From NCBI RefSeq assembly GCF_021134715.1, contig NC_060027.1, forward strand, positions 434,001 to 498,000: a stretch of DNA of 64,000 nucleotides, read 5' to 3'. Position numbers and translations under genes: made by a program. Position 1 is the first letter of the stretch, and each line of letters opens with the position of its first letter. Origin of the DNA: Daphnia pulex. Its lineage: Eukaryota; Arthropoda; Branchiopoda; Diplostraca; Daphniidae. The notes beneath the pieces were generated by a model. That model had not been told where the DNA came from. It saw nothing but the letters and a program-made list of their open reading frames with translations, and did no database searches. Shown one piece after another: positions 11,553 to 25,600 of this stretch.

Positions 11553-12294
11553 TCTTTTTCATTCAGAAACACAAAGGTGTGCAATGAAAAAACTTGGATT
11601 CGGTCATCGTATTTGTTGTTGTTTACATTTGCTTTTTCCTTCTGAGATCTTTCAGCCCTCTATTGAGAACCTCGCGCAACCAACATCGCCATCTGTTGAA
11701 TAGAAAAAAAAACCGACACTCCTTCCTGCAGGAAGAATGTTTGAAGCACCGTCCGTAATCCGCAACATAAAAACCTTTTGGAAAACTTCCGGGTTATAAC
11801 AGAATCGCTAAGGGAACCAGTTCGGATGACTAAACTAATGCTGCTTTAGGAGAATAGACAGAAAGAAACCGTCCAATAGCTCGAAATCAGTCCTACACTA
11901 TAATATGAGAACGAACCAGTAGAAAAGTTTTCAGTTCCGGCATATGGTCCGCCATGGAATATTATTAATCAAGTCCATTGGGAGGCGGAAGCAACCAACG
12001 TGTTATGTATATTCAAATTCTAAATTTATCGATTTTTAGATCGATACACCACTGTAATATGAGCCATCAGTCTGAGATACGGAAGCAAATCTTCATTTTT
12101 GATTGAAATGAACGATACGCTGTGGTTTGTTCACCTAGGTTAAGGGGCTATAACAAATACAAATGGCTTCAATTACCAAAAGGATCAATAAATGGACCAA
12201 GATCGATCGGAGAATTTGGCGTGACAAATTCGATTGGATAAGGTGGAATTTGTGATTTCTGGTGCTCCTAATAGATGCTGCGGAATTTGAACTA
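11553..12294. other. spacer between THAP cluster and receptor copy A
   Basis: About 740 bp holding the upstream region of THAP copy 3 and the 3' flank of the receptor gene ending at 12295. No open frame, RNA gene or repeat could be supported. Confidence 0.5.
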
Positions 12295-15200
12295 TTAGTC
12301 TTTCAACTGAATTCGAGAGACGGTGATGGTGCCGGTGGTTGACATCATTTTGACGGTCAAGTCCCCTTCATTTTCTTCCTGGTCATTTTCCGTCTGGGGC
12401 AGCTGTGATTGAATCTGTTGCGACGTCGGCGACAATTGATTTTGCACAGCAGATGAAGTGCTGAGACCTTTTGCAGATTCCGTCTTATTCGTGCCTAAGT
12501 GGAAGAACATGGCAATCGAATAGAGTTTGAATTTTAATGATAGTAGTAAGTAATTTTTGTCATTTTGTGCTTCGATCACTTCTTAGTTAGGAAAGACGAG
12601 CTTGACTCTGGAAAACGAAACTACACGTGCCATTATTAAGTAAATACTGACCATTATTGGAAGATTGATTGTTGCTGTTTTTCTTATTTCGGAACGAGAG
12701 TTTCGTCGTTGGCATAGTCAGAGCCTGAGAAAGTTAAACCAAAATTAATGTGATAATTGAATTGTGTGGTGTATGCTGGTATTTACTTGTCGGACGTTGC
12801 GCTCCGGATGGAAGATGATGATGTAAAGTTTTGGAGAGAAGAGGCAGGCCAGCGTGACGGTGGCACTCAGACTGATGGTGACGCTCATGCTGGTGATCCT
12901 CAGCGGCAGATGACTGGCCGTACTGTCAACCGCCGGACGCAAGGAAACGGAACAAAAAAAGAATAAAGATACGGCCGTCATTTATACAAGTTGAGATGAA
13001 CCAACCTAAAGTAGATGGGCACAAAGGCCAGCCAGATGACGCAAGTTGTGTACATGGTGAATCCAATGTACTTGGACTCGTTGAAAGCGGCGGGAATTTT
13101 GCGCGTGACCACCGCGTAGACGGTGCAGAGGAGAATCAACAGGATCGGATAAGCGAACGCCTTTCATTCACACAAGAAAAAACAAAACAAAATTGAGGTG
13201 AAATGAGTTGGGCAATTGATTGCACGGGCGTCTTTCACCATCATGTAGGAGGCGTCTGTGAATGAGGAACAGACGAGGAGATTGTCTTCACGTGTCGGGT
13301 GAACGTGTTTGGCCACCGACGGAGAGACCCACAGCAACGCCAGCAAAATCAGACCTACGTGCAAACAAGAGAGAAGCGTTTACTCTCAAATAGAAATCAT
13401 CATTGTCAGTTTAATTAGTGTGGAGCAATTAAATGCCTCATTGCTCAAATGGTTTAGACGTTCCGCATCCGCAGTGTCTAATTTGATATGCCTTGCAACC
13501 ATCCGGACGCAATCAGGACATGCCATTAAGTTCCATTATGTACAAAGTAAAGTCTAAAGTTTGCTGCTGTTATGCCGAACATCTGGCCCATCAAAATCTC
13601 ATCCGTTACAAGAACAAAACCCCACGCCTGAGATCAACTTTGTGGAAATTAATTAGAAGTTGTAAGCAAATAACAATTCTACCACACTTCTCTATTCTTT
13701 GCTTTTAAAACCTTTCGAGCTTCGTTAACAACACACAGTTATGAATTGAAAGCAGAGTAATTGTTGCCGATATACAACTTGGAAATTTCGGCTAAGACCA
13801 AGATCACGATCACGCGGTCTGAATCACAAGATTAAGGTAAGCATTTATTCCTGCTGAGCTGAATTTCATTGAATCTGAAATTGAAACTGGCGTCCGTTAT
13901 AAGTAAAACGTACATTGGTTCTGGGGTGCACCCTGAGTCCAGTGACCATTAACACAACTATACTATGAATGAATTTGTGTGACATCATTGAGACTCAATA
14001 GTCGTCGTTGTATCTTCCATTACATAATGCCCTATCCAATTTGTACTCTGTTTTTGGTTTCACCAAGGAAAACCCGGACATTTTGAAACACAGAAAGCAT
14101 TTTCTTTTCCGGCAATTGATCACAACCAATACAATCAAATCAGAAATGACTCAACTTGGAAATGAAAAAAATCGTACCTTGAATGGCGACCAGACCGCCG
14201 CAAATGGCCAGCTGCGATTTGGGTGAGATGAGTCCCGGTCGTCCGGCCGATTTCTTGCCGCCGCGGAAGATGCGGGCGATCCGGTTGGTTTTGGTGAAAA
14301 GGGCGGCGTAGACGACGCTGAAGCAGAGGCCGATTGCCGTCTGCTGGACTCCGCACACGACGTCCGTCGGTCGCAAAACGAACAGGAACGAGACCATGTA
14401 ACAGAGGAGGATCCCACTCAGCAGAACGTAACTCAACTCCCGTCCGGACGCTCGCACCACCGGCGTGTCATTGTGACGCAGAAACACGCCCAAAACCTAT
14501 TTCAATTGATTTCATTATTATTTCGTCTTTTCTAATTCAATTCATTTAAATAATGAAATTTGTGTACCGTGAAGGTGAGGGCGATTCCCACGGCAGAAAA
14601 GGACATGGCCCCAATCGCCCATCCGGAATCGGGTCGCAAGTAGACTTCCGGAATGGTCAGACATTGACTCCGCTCGACGTTGGGTAAAGTTCCGAGTGGA
14701 CAAGCGAAACATTGAGTCTCGTCATCCGGATTCCGGATCTGTTTAGGCAAAAAAACACGGAAAAACAAAAATAAGAAAATTGTTGTAGAAAGTCTCTTGC
14801 AGATGGCGCAGTGGTTCCCTTTTTTGTGTTTATTTAAAATCCATCGATCCGCATATGGATTAAATAACAACAAGTCCAACGGGTCGGTCCGTTTGATGGT
14901 TGAAACTGAAAAGTTTTGGAGCTTTTATCTTTTTCTGCTGGCCATGAACGACCAACAGGGAACATTGATTTCATGTCCCTTTCCCTCTTACTTTGACTCT
15001 CCCTCTCTCTCTACATAAATGTATGCAACGTCTGATGGGAATTCAATCCCTTCGCTGGCGGCACATTCCCTACGTTCTCTCCCGTGCGTGTCGTCAGCCG
15101 CCAAACGACCAGTGGATAGGTCCACCCCATCTTCTTATATACAGCAGCATGCCGTTCGGCAGTAGTACACAGGGGTAGATATTATGCAGTACGTGTACAT

Positions 15201-18200
15201 CCATATGACACATACAGACAAACATGGAGCTTAGAGTGTATACCTGATAGAGGACGCATTCGACGCACGTCCAGCAGCATCCTTCGCCTTCCACGTACTT
15301 TTTGGCCTGCGACGCGTTGCACGGATGACTGCAAATGGATTCCGGCGGCGTCGCCTGATCCCCCCGGAATCGAAGCTCCTCTTTTTTTCCGAGGGTCAGA
15401 GAATAAAAAAAAATGGAAGAAAATGAACAACCGGTGAATCCTTAAGGAATTGTAAGTCTTTCGACAAAAGTTTAACGTCTAGGAACAGCGGTAAATCTCA
15501 TGCGCCAGTGCATACGTATGGGTTGCTAGCAAAGAACGAAGAAAAAGTAATTTTCTCTAGTAGTTGTATGTACATGTTTAATTAAATGAAGGATTTGGAT
15601 GATAAGTTATTGAATGTAACATTCATGGTAATTCCCAACTCCCATTCCCCGCACCCCTCTACAGTTTGTTTAATAATATTCCTCTTTTATATTTCTTCTT
15701 CTAATACCGCAGAGATCTAAGTCGATCTCGTCGATGGTCTGACGACGCCAGTCAAGATAAAGATATTACAGTGCTTGTTACGCAGGATATTTTAGCAGGA
15801 GATTCATAAATACCGTTGGTATCGAGTTTTAGTTGTCCCGAGTGGTACTCGCCAATCCGCTGCCATCGGTATCGACCGGGTGAGACTTGCTTGAAATGAA
15901 TCAGGTCGTAACGGGCCGGGCCGTCGCCGTACTCGTCAAACTGGAAGCGGTCGCCACTTAATCCTGGACGTGGGGGGATGGACGTATTAGTTATGCGCTC
16001 ATTATAACATCGACATAGTCCGTCACAAAGGGCCATTCACAGTTTTATTCTTCCAAAAAGAATAATGCGGCATTCAAAACTTGACGCACAACAAAATGAC
16101 ATACTATTGCACTCGAAACTCACCCGTGAACTCGACCCGTCTCAGATATTTGAGCAGTTCGCTGCCGTCGATGGGCACCATGTCCTTGCAGAGGCCCCTG
16201 CGCCCGTGGCAAACTGTCTGGTGCATATCTCTAAATGATCGGGTAAGAAATAAAATAATAAAACAGATGATCATGAAATCAATTCCCTTCATTTTACTAC
16301 AGTTATTCTAAGCTAAGATAAAGAATAATGTTGGCATTCAATTTTAAATGTGCAACTCGCATGCAGTTTGATTCAGGATAGAAAAGAAAGAGAAACAATA
16401 GTTGGAGTGATTCGGTTAGAAGATAAATCTAATGGACAAACTTGAAAGCGTTGGCGAACGCCATGACAGCGTCCGAAACGTATTGCAGTTGCCCTTCAAA
16501 CTCGGTGCCTTCGGGAGTGAGTTGTTCTTGACCTGTGCACGTCCGATCCCAATCCTGCAGAGAAAGTATACAGATTCGTGTTTAACCTTTCACGCATTAA
16601 AGAGTATGTAATATAACAGCGACGAATGTAAGAGTTACAAAAATGTGACCATTATTTACCTGATTGTACGGAGTTGGTGAACTCGACGGGTAACGACATT
16701 GGAAATGGTTTTCCCAAAACTCTGTTTGCATAGTTTGATAAAAAAGAACAAGCGAACCAATTAGATACTTGTTTTTGTTACTCTGTTCTCCAACCATTGC
16801 CAATTACATATTATGTAAAGTTGAACAACATCAAAATGATAGCGATGAAAAAACGGAAGTAATTGGATTCCGAAAAGAATAACAAACGTTTCGAAAAGTA
16901 ACTAAATTTTCTTGTTTGTCCGACGTCGATGGAAGAATTCCCCCCGGGAGGAATCCTTATCGTAGCGGGAAAAGCAAAAACAGAAAGATAGAAGAAAATT
17001 GGAGCAACTAACCGATGAACCATGGATTTCGTTTGTTGTTTTGCGGCGTGAGGGAGAGGAAATAATTGTCGAATCCTCTGACGGGATGAGCCTGCGGCAA
17101 AAAGGCCAACGTTCCCTCCACCTCGGGCTCGTTGCCTTCGGAGACGAGGAGGCGGCCGGCCCATCCGTCCGAGCCGATCCAATTGAAATTGGCCGTCAGA
17201 TTGTTGCGCCGGACGGCCCGCATCACTCCCGACACCTCCTGATCCGACCCGAAGATGATGACTCCTTTGGCTTTGGGTTTCGAGTTCAACTTGTGGACGA
17301 TGCCGTTGTAGGCCGCCTCGCCGGCCACCCCAGAGTCCTTGACCAGCCGCTCCTTGACCGCGATGCAAATGTTGTTCTTGGCCAGCAGCACTTCCAGCTC
17401 CTCGAACGCCTGTCAAGAGAAAACAAATAAGTCATGTATTGACGTTACGAGCGATGGTGAGTCAACATTGATAGATGGAACTGGACAGCAGAAGAAGAAG
17501 AGTCTGTACAATGGCCCAGGATCGAGTGTTGTTATCCATCAAACCCTCCGGCCTCCTCATGCTCCAGCGAATGATCGACTCTACACACACATATTCCATC
17601 GTCTATGGAGGACTATGAAAGGACCGTAGTACCCTAACCAGTGGTGTGTGACATTCAGGGCCAATCAATTCTTTTTTGTCGGGCCACGGTGGATGCCTAA
17701 CAAATATTGACAAACCTTGATCACACGGCCCTATTGATCAGTGGCCACTGGGACAAGTTCGCCACCCGCTTACTATACATAACGCGCTTGTTTAGAGGCT
17801 CTCGTGAAGGCGGTTATTCCAAAATGTAATTCTACGACACATAAAACACACCGTGGCTTTCTGAAGTAACGGCTTGGAAAATGCGATACTCGAAAGTTTT
17901 AACTGGCTTTAACTAGAGGTTGAGTAAGTAAACTGCCGTGTCTGCTGGCAGTTGATATTTCCCGATTGAGGAGACGGTACAGAATTATCGATCGTCTCAG
18001 TCCAGAATTTTAAGGGAAAAAAAATAAAAATTCCCCCCTTTTCTCTACACTCTCTACACTGTACTTTTGCGTGTGGGCGTGTACGTGGGCGTTGTTTCGT
18101 TCATAAACCAAAAGCTGCGACATACAAGTCGGTACACAGTAGTTCTAGTCTAGGTAAGTTGAAGTATTTACCTTGATGCCGTAAGTTGATTCCTCGTAGA

Positions 18201-19634
18201 GGATGGAAATGTAGGACCATTTGAGGAAGCGGATCATCTGGACGATGGCCATCACTTGGTGATGGTCGGATGGAATGGTCCGCGTGAAATATTCAAAGCG
18301 CTGCTTGTTGCTCAACTCGGGGCTCGACGAGAAAAAGGAAACCTGATTCGGGAGAGCAGAAAATGAGAAAATATGTGACTTATTCATTCTGAAGTCCGAT
18401 CTCCATCGATCCTTACCTGAGGAATTTTGAAGAGTCGCAAAAGATTGGCCACTTGGATGGACGTCACTGAAGATGAAGCGCCAACCACTCCCGAAATAAC
18501 TTTGTTCCTCACGTCCGGCACCGTTCCATCTATACATTTATAATTGGTATCGTCGATATTACTGATGGAACCTGCGTTAAAAGAGTCCAAGGCAATCAAT
18601 TAGACAATTAGTACCGTCACGACATGTTATTATGCCTAGAGGATTTTTAAGGTGTACATTTCGAGCCTATTTCCATCTGAATTTACTTTGCGGCCGAGTG
18701 ATCAAATTCGCAGCAAAATGCGGGCGCACAATAAGTCGTCTGTGTACACAGCTTCGATGCAGTGTAAAGCCTCTACTATGAAATCCTCCATACGAATACG
18801 GGCATTAAATCTCGTCGCCCAGAGTGCACCGCACACTTTTTCCGCTATAGTGGCAACTGAGATTAGTCAAACCCCAGGTATTAGTCTCGACGAACAGTGT
18901 CGTACCGTGAACAGGACTTATTCTGCTTGGCCCACACAATGACAACATGTTTAAGGTTTTTGTAAGCTCCTATCACTAATAAAAAATTCAAATTTTCAAT
19001 GAAAGGATCATCTGAGAGTGACAAGTTCAGTCAGCAGCTTTAGATCCGGATCGGGTAGCACAAAGCACGTAGACTAAATCTTTTTGTTATGAGTTTACCT
19101 TTGATGAAAGCGACGGCTTGTTCCAGTCCGTAGGTATCCTTGTCGCAATCGTCCAGGATGTGGGCGCCGATGGTGAAACCGGCCGTGCTAGACAAATTGG
19201 GATTGATCTGGTCTATGGTGAACAGCATCGTCTCCAGTGCCTTTAAATGGAATAACAATCAGAAATTACTCATTTTGATCTAAATAATTACTTTCAAAAT
19301 TTACCTGAATGCCTCCCTGAGGCATAACTGGACCGCAGGTGATGTCATCCTGTCTTTCGTGGATCATCATGAGGCCGCCGAGAATGAGATCGCCTTCCAT
19401 ATCAGCCGCTTTTTTGGCTGGCCAAGTGAAATTGAACGGCGGTTGAGAGTTGAGCGACTGCATTCGGCTGATGGCCATCAGTGGCATCATCATCAGCAGC
19501 AGCGTCCAGCACTTGAAGCGACTACAGCAGCCGTGATGCGACATGATAAACTTCCGGCTTCTGATGTGACTCGGTTGATCAAGTTTCTGCTCGTTGCTCT
19601 TCGTTTTATGACTCCCGGGGCGTCGCCTTTTCAT
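12295..19634 (-). CDS. metabotropic glutamate receptor-family GPCR, mXR/mangetout-like (copy A)
   Basis: Seventeen exons right to left: 19305-19634, 19099-19240, 18417-18571, 18172-18342, 17013-17409, 16660-16721, 16442-16554, 16124-16230, 15814-15963, 15244-15380, 14568-14738, 14178-14496, 13239-13354, 13006-13160, 12787-12922, 12652-12724, 12295-12494; 977 residues (947 if translation starts at the ATG at 19544, just before the hydrophobic leader). Class C GPCR of the plasma membrane. Order: leader; Venus-flytrap ligand domain ([39 protein letters not shown]); cysteine-rich domain ([20 protein letters not shown]); seven membrane helices with [47 protein letters not shown] and [12 protein letters not shown]; then a short Ser/Gln-rich tail. 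The Arg and Lys that hold the glutamate gamma-carboxylate are replaced ([15 protein letters not shown]), while the Ser, Asp, Tyr and Asp that bind the alpha-amino acid remain, as in insect mXR. Coupling is probably to Gi/o by family resemblance. Relative to copy B the C-tail stops early. Confidence 0.9.
17013..17525. repeat. near-identical paralogous block (receptor exon 5 and adjoining intron), copy A
   Basis: The 397-nt exon at 17013-17409 matches 34587-34983 with only one base difference noticed (C/T at 17347) and an identical protein. The match runs on through roughly the next 115 bases of intron (TGTCAAGAGAAAACAAATAA onward) with a few mismatches, then decays. Flanking introns on the other side diverge quickly. 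Confidence 0.85.
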
Positions 19635-22600
19635 CAGTTGGTCGTCGTCGTCAGCGTTTCCCGGCTGCTGTTATCCAACCCTGCTGCAATCGACCGCAAA
19701 ATAGCTGCAGCTCACTCACCCAAAAACACATGTCCTGTAGAAATAAAAAAAGTTGGACTGACTGTAATTACTTTTCAAATTATTTTGTTCGATTGTTTCC
19801 TCTTCATATCGTTTCGAGTAGTTCTTACTTGGCCATGAACAGATCTATATCCGAGCAATAATGGAAAACTGTCAATACATCACGACAGACAATTCATATC
19901 CACGTCACAGAAAGAAAACGTTCTGTCAGTCTCTTCGGTCCGACAATTTAATCAGCAGCGCAATTTTCCTGGCTACATCCCCCCATTATTTGATGTGATC
20001 CTTTGCTGTCAAATTCTGTCGGCCGGTTCAAATGATACAATATCTTACCGAGCAACATACGTATCATGACTAAAACATAGACTATCCATGATGACGCAAG
20101 GTAAGCTGTTTTGACAGATATTGGCGCTTCTGTCAGCTGTCGGAACCCAACTCAATTCGAATTGTTCTGCCACACGTCAGTTTTTCAAAACCACTTTCCA
20201 ATTCTTTTTAAGAGATTGCGTGATGGCAGAATCGTACACATGTTTGGCATCATCCCAAAAAACACTAGTGATATTTCCCGGCGTTCTAGTGGCCTCTCTA
20301 GCTTGGTGAATAGACACACGCCGTCTTTATCTAAAATGAAAATTTTTCTTCCTGAGAATCCGGAAATAAAGACGGAAATTGGCTTTTGCTGGAATCAGAT
20401 GCTAAACGAGTTAAAGAAAATGTAGTTAGCGAGTTTCTCCTCAGAAAGAAGCTAATATTGAATAGAATTCGTTATACGTCAAATGTTGAATCGCAAATAG
20501 GCAAAATTTTCTTTTTCGGGTGACAGAAATCTGCGCATAAATTAAGTAATCCCTCGGTATGCTGAATTCCGGCTCCTAGTTAGTCTTTCATGTTCCGTCA
20601 CTCACGTACAATCCTATTACAAGAAAAATTAATTACCAGCATAATGTCGGTTGTGTTTCCCCATTTCTCGTTTGAAGAGCTTAATTCTTTGGATTTTCCC
20701 CAGATCAAAATGTTTTGAGGGTTTCCATCGGAGCAAATTTACTCGACTCCCATGAGCTTTAGACTTTCGTGCATTTCTTTCTTTTTTCACGGTGTCATCT
20801 TACTTTTTGTTTTCCTGTAGCACGCAGAGGCTTATCGGTACAAGGCACAACTTTCAATAGAAACTAGAAGGCTAGTCAGTCAGAACATATATAAGATGGC
20901 AGGTAAACGGGCTAATAACGGTGTGGAAAAGCTCAAGGGACCTCATCACGACATGTCTTATGGACTTAACTCGACCTTTAATACAAGTTGGAACTACACC
21001 GTTTAGTATAGACCTCGTAGAAGATTGCGTGCTGCTAGTAACTGTCTCTGAACATGTTTCGATATTTTTGAAACATTTTCATGGTTGGCAAATACAATAC
21101 ACGTACTAGAAATGGAGATGCTAGAAATAACTTACTCGAAATTGGTTAAAATATCCGAATGGTCCATCAAGCAGTAGAGAATAAAAAAATGGCGCGAAAA
21201 TGGACGACATGGAGCACAACCTTCTCCATCGACAGAAATATTGACAATGAGGATTAGCACGCAGCAAACATATGAAAATGGAACCGCAGCTGAGTTGCAA
21301 TTTCATAAATGATTAAATATTCATAAATTATTTGTTTTTCGAGATGAATGTGAACACAAATATTTTTTTAAATAAGCTTTAATCTACTGACAATAGTTTT
21401 ATAATTATAATTCAATTAAAAATAGTTTGAAGTTGAACATCGTTGCATTGAAAATTTGGATGGGTAAACACGTGGAAAAGGAGGGGTGACAAAAAAAAGT
21501 GAAGAATTTGTTAATTGTAATTAGATCAGAATTAGCAAAAGGATAGTAAGTAAATTAATGAATTTTATTTTAACAATTTTTTGTGGTATTTATCTTGGTA
21601 GAAAAAATATTATTAAATCAATGTAGAAATTGCAACCCAGCTGCGATTGAATTGGCCCACAGCCCACTCATTGTCAGTATTTTCGTTGATGGATGAGGTT
21701 CTTCATCATGTTGCTCATTTTCGCGCCTTTTTTATTCAAAACTGTCTTGATGGAAGACCATGCAGATGTTAAGCCAATGCTGAGTAAGTTTTCTATGTTT
21801 TGTTTTGTAGGATTTGTTGTAGATTTAAGGATTGCAAGTGTTCACTGAACGTTAAACTAGTTTGCCAGCATTCTATGTTAAGCGTATTTCGTTGACACCA
21901 AATAAAGTAAAAAAGTTGGTATATTGGTAGCTATATATTACACTACCGAGTAGGCTATTTCCGTCCCATTGTAAGGAACTGGCTATGATGACCAGCAGCT
22001 TCCTTGTCTCCATGGACCGGTTGAGAGTGCCATCCACTCCCTGATATTGCCACGTACTACCTGCTGCCCCATTTTCTTGCAACTCAGCAACCTATTCAAT
22101 GTAGGACCCATTACGTAAAACCCTTTGATCGCATAGTAACCTTTTCCGAACCAGAGCTACTTAGCCAATATTACACCGTATCAGTTTATGGAGGAACCAT
22201 AAAGACTGGATTGGATCTACAGGCGTGTCCAGTCCATCCATAGGCTATTCCATTTTTGATTCGGATGCCGGGTTTCCGTGGTTACCGTTAGCCATACTCC
22301 TATAGGTCAATACTGTAATCTCGTGCACGTTCACAATGGACGACCCCCTTGAATGAGCTTCGACAGTTAGACGATCTGGCCGTGACAGGTCCCCGTAACA
22401 ACCCCCCTTCTTACGTCACATCTATATGCGGCATTCAATTTTTATGTATCCACATAACGGTAAGAAGACCCAGGTTTCCAATTTATCGATTTCTTTCTAT
22501 TCGTGTTTAAGAAACTATAAATGTGACTAGAATTTTATAAAAGTTAACCTTTGCGCTATACGGTCAAAGCCTATATTATCTCCCGTCGAGTAGAAAATAA

Positions 22601-25600
22601 GTTTTTATTTTTCCATTTATTTTCCTAGAAAAAAAAGGGCTGAACTTCTATAAATTGTGAGCGACGACAACCAGCCCCCGAACCAGCCTTCCAGATAGCT
22701 GTACACAGTCGAGCTGAACATTTCTTCAAAAGAAAAAGTTGGTTTGATTGATTCATTCCGCACGCTGTCATCACTGACAACGAACAAACAAGGTTGGTGG
22801 CCTTTTTTTGAAAAATGATTTTATTTAGTCAATAGCAAATTGCCGTCTGTCCGTTTGTTGTTTTCCCCCAATCGATTCCCTATCAATAAAAAACGGAACG
22901 ATTCCGTGCGGTATTCCGGGCGGAGTTGCACGACAAATGATACTCGAGTTTTGCCAAGCGTAAATCTGTGATGGTGTAGCAGTAGTAGTAAGTAGCTATT
23001 ACAACACAATGGCGGCCATCATCAGAAACGTAGACGAGATGCGATTCCGATCAAAGGCCAGCAGAAGCTCGATCGTTTGATACATCTACTCATAGTTGGT
23101 CGTTGTCTGTACAATCAAGTTTCACGATGGGTTTGTTTGCCAGAGGAGGTGCGACAACAACTTTGTGTCTTTCTTTTTCTCTTATTTTCGGTTGTGTGTG
23201 TTCCGTCACACTCTAGTATATAGGGCTACTCCGATCGATTCGAAACGTCTTCCAGTCACATCAAATTGGTCCCGCAGGGAGGGAAGAGATGATGGGAACT
23301 TGGGAGACTAAAAATATAGCACAACGTCATCATAAAAACACGGAAAAAGAATTCGCCTGTTCCGGTCTGTCGCCATTAGGGCCTCAACAGCAAAGATGGC
23401 TGGCGCTTTCCTGCTGTTATGATCGCATCTAGTCCCGCAAAATAACAACAGGAAAAGAAGAAAAAAGAATAAAAGACTAAAAGGCTGAGCGTATCTGTAT
23501 TGCATAAGATTAGAGGATGGCCCCAAGAAGTTCCGGGTTTATTATAGCACTTGATGGGATTCTATATGATATTATACGACTCGAGTATTAGCCTTCGGCC
23601 CATCATCTCTTTGATGATTTCCCTCGTTTCATGTGTGGCCGTGTGTGGCAGACCAGTGGAATTAATCAGATGCTATAGACCAGCCGCCGGTCATATGACT
23701 TCCCTTTTCAGGAGTTACCCAAATAGTTTGAAAACGCTTTTACATATATTACGTATAATCCAAAACAAATTTAATCAGCGGCTTTTGAATTTGAACCTTT
23801 GGACTACCAGGAAGGAGCTGAGTGAGTGAGATAAGTGAAAAGACTACTTTCTCCTTGAATTGCATAAAATAGTATAACTTGGGCCGGAATTTCGGCTGGG
23901 GGGGGGGGGATGTCTACCGTAAATTAGCTGAGCGCCGACAAGTTAGTAGCCCAACTAGTCAGTTCTCAAGACAAAAGGAAGTGAGTCAAGTGACTAGAGT
24001 AGGTGGCAGCAACTAAAAGGCTCCTTTTCAAAGTGTTGGAGGAGAGTGAAGAGCATCTGAGATTAGAAGAAAAGAGCTAGGGATGACTCGCATCACCGTC
24101 TCTGCTGTCAAGTTTCTGTATAGATTTCTTATAAGGAGGTCGTCGGCGTTTTCTCATTAAGACTTTGCATAGACTCTCGGGATCAGAGGAACAGTTTGTT
24201 CAAGATCAATACGCAGACAATCTCGTTTGTTCTCTCTGTTTTTATCGAGCGAGAAAACACACAAATCCTCCGAGTATATACAACACCTTTAAATAACTTT
24301 AAATAGAAATTCAATTCATCGCTGTATTACTTACATTTGAGGAAAAGTTACGTTTCGACGACCGCCGGATCAAGCGCAAATAATCATTTCTATCACGGGC
24401 GAATTGAAATTTATCCAATTGTCTTTTTTTGTTTTTCCAATTGTTTCACTAATTGAGAGTCAACTTAATTTCTTCAGTATTTATAATGCGGTTAGAACGG
24501 ATGAGATTTAAAATCAAAACTTGATGGATCTGACCAGAGGATAGCGCCAAGATTGAATGACTCCTTGGCAGCGCTTGTACGTAGCTAAAGTAGCCAGCCG
24601 TATACAGCAGATCAACTCGGCTTCGCTGCTGGCTCTAAACGCCCAGGATCAAAACTCTGCTCCGCCTGGTGTAGGACCGCGGCCAAGTGCGCGCGCGTGA
24701 ATCCAACAACGTCGGTTGAAATTTCCCGACTTGGCTGGATTCTTTCTACCTACTGGGGAATAAAAAGACGTTGTGATGCGTTCCTCCATCTTTTCCTCAG
24801 CTATAACGAAGCTATGCTGTTATTAGATTGTTGTGCAATCAATCGTGTCATCCGCGCGTTGAATATTGCCAAGTTTTCGCACGTTTTTATTATAAGGGAT
24901 TCGCTCATCGATCGTCTGATGGAATTAGATCAGATGCCAGTCATGTGTGAGGAATACGTAAATACTTGTTGAATAACCAACAAAAGGCGTGCAAGAAGTT
25001 GATTTTTAAAAAGATGACTATAAAAAGGCTCGGGCATTTGCGCAACGGCTCGTAACAAAGACGTGTGTACAATTCTTTTCACACAAATAAACAGGATTTG
25101 TTTTTCGGAGATTTATTTCGCCGGGTCGTGTCTTCGTTGCCACAAAAGAGTTACTTGATGGTAATAGATGTCAGCTCTCTTTGGTACTCTAATCATTTCA
25201 TATTATTTCGGCTGTGACTTTTTTCGGGGAGATACGAGACGACGATCATTTGCATACAACTCAAGAGTCTAGACGTGCCTCGAGAGCGGGCTTTATTGTT
25301 TCAACAAGTACTGAAAAGCCAAGTTCCAGGAAACTATCGGGAAAAATTCGTTAATTGTCAGTCAATTTTAAAATCACGCGGGAATTCATTAAAAAAAAAA
25401 TTCCCACTGTGTGCGAAAAGTGTGTCATTGAAATAGTCATTTCATCTTTCATTGTATTTTAGTGCACATATACTTTCTCAACACGTCATTTTCGCGCAAA
25501 AAACGGGAGTCTTTGGCGTGTTGATTCAGGCCAAGGGCCGAGCGCGGGTAACGGCGGGTAGTTCAAAGCTTTAGACTTGGCATCCAATTTTCATTCAAGT

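Noticed and set aside
14140..14549. Overlapping frames on both strands over receptor exon 12
   Set aside because: Only the frame with class C GPCR helices ([23 protein letters not shown]) is real; the rest are shadows, and the same happens at 30409-30874.
16811..17430. Long alternative frames on both strands over receptor exon 5
   Set aside because: They are shadows of a GC-rich conserved exon; the same shadows recur over exon 5 of copy B at 34472-35004.
24697..24972. 91-codon plus-strand frame
   Set aside because: No recognisable motif, no promoter or splice support; likely chance.
25018..25029. TATAAAAAGGC as the promoter of a further gene
   Set aside because: Good TATA sequence, but no plausible first exon or coding segment follows before 26050.
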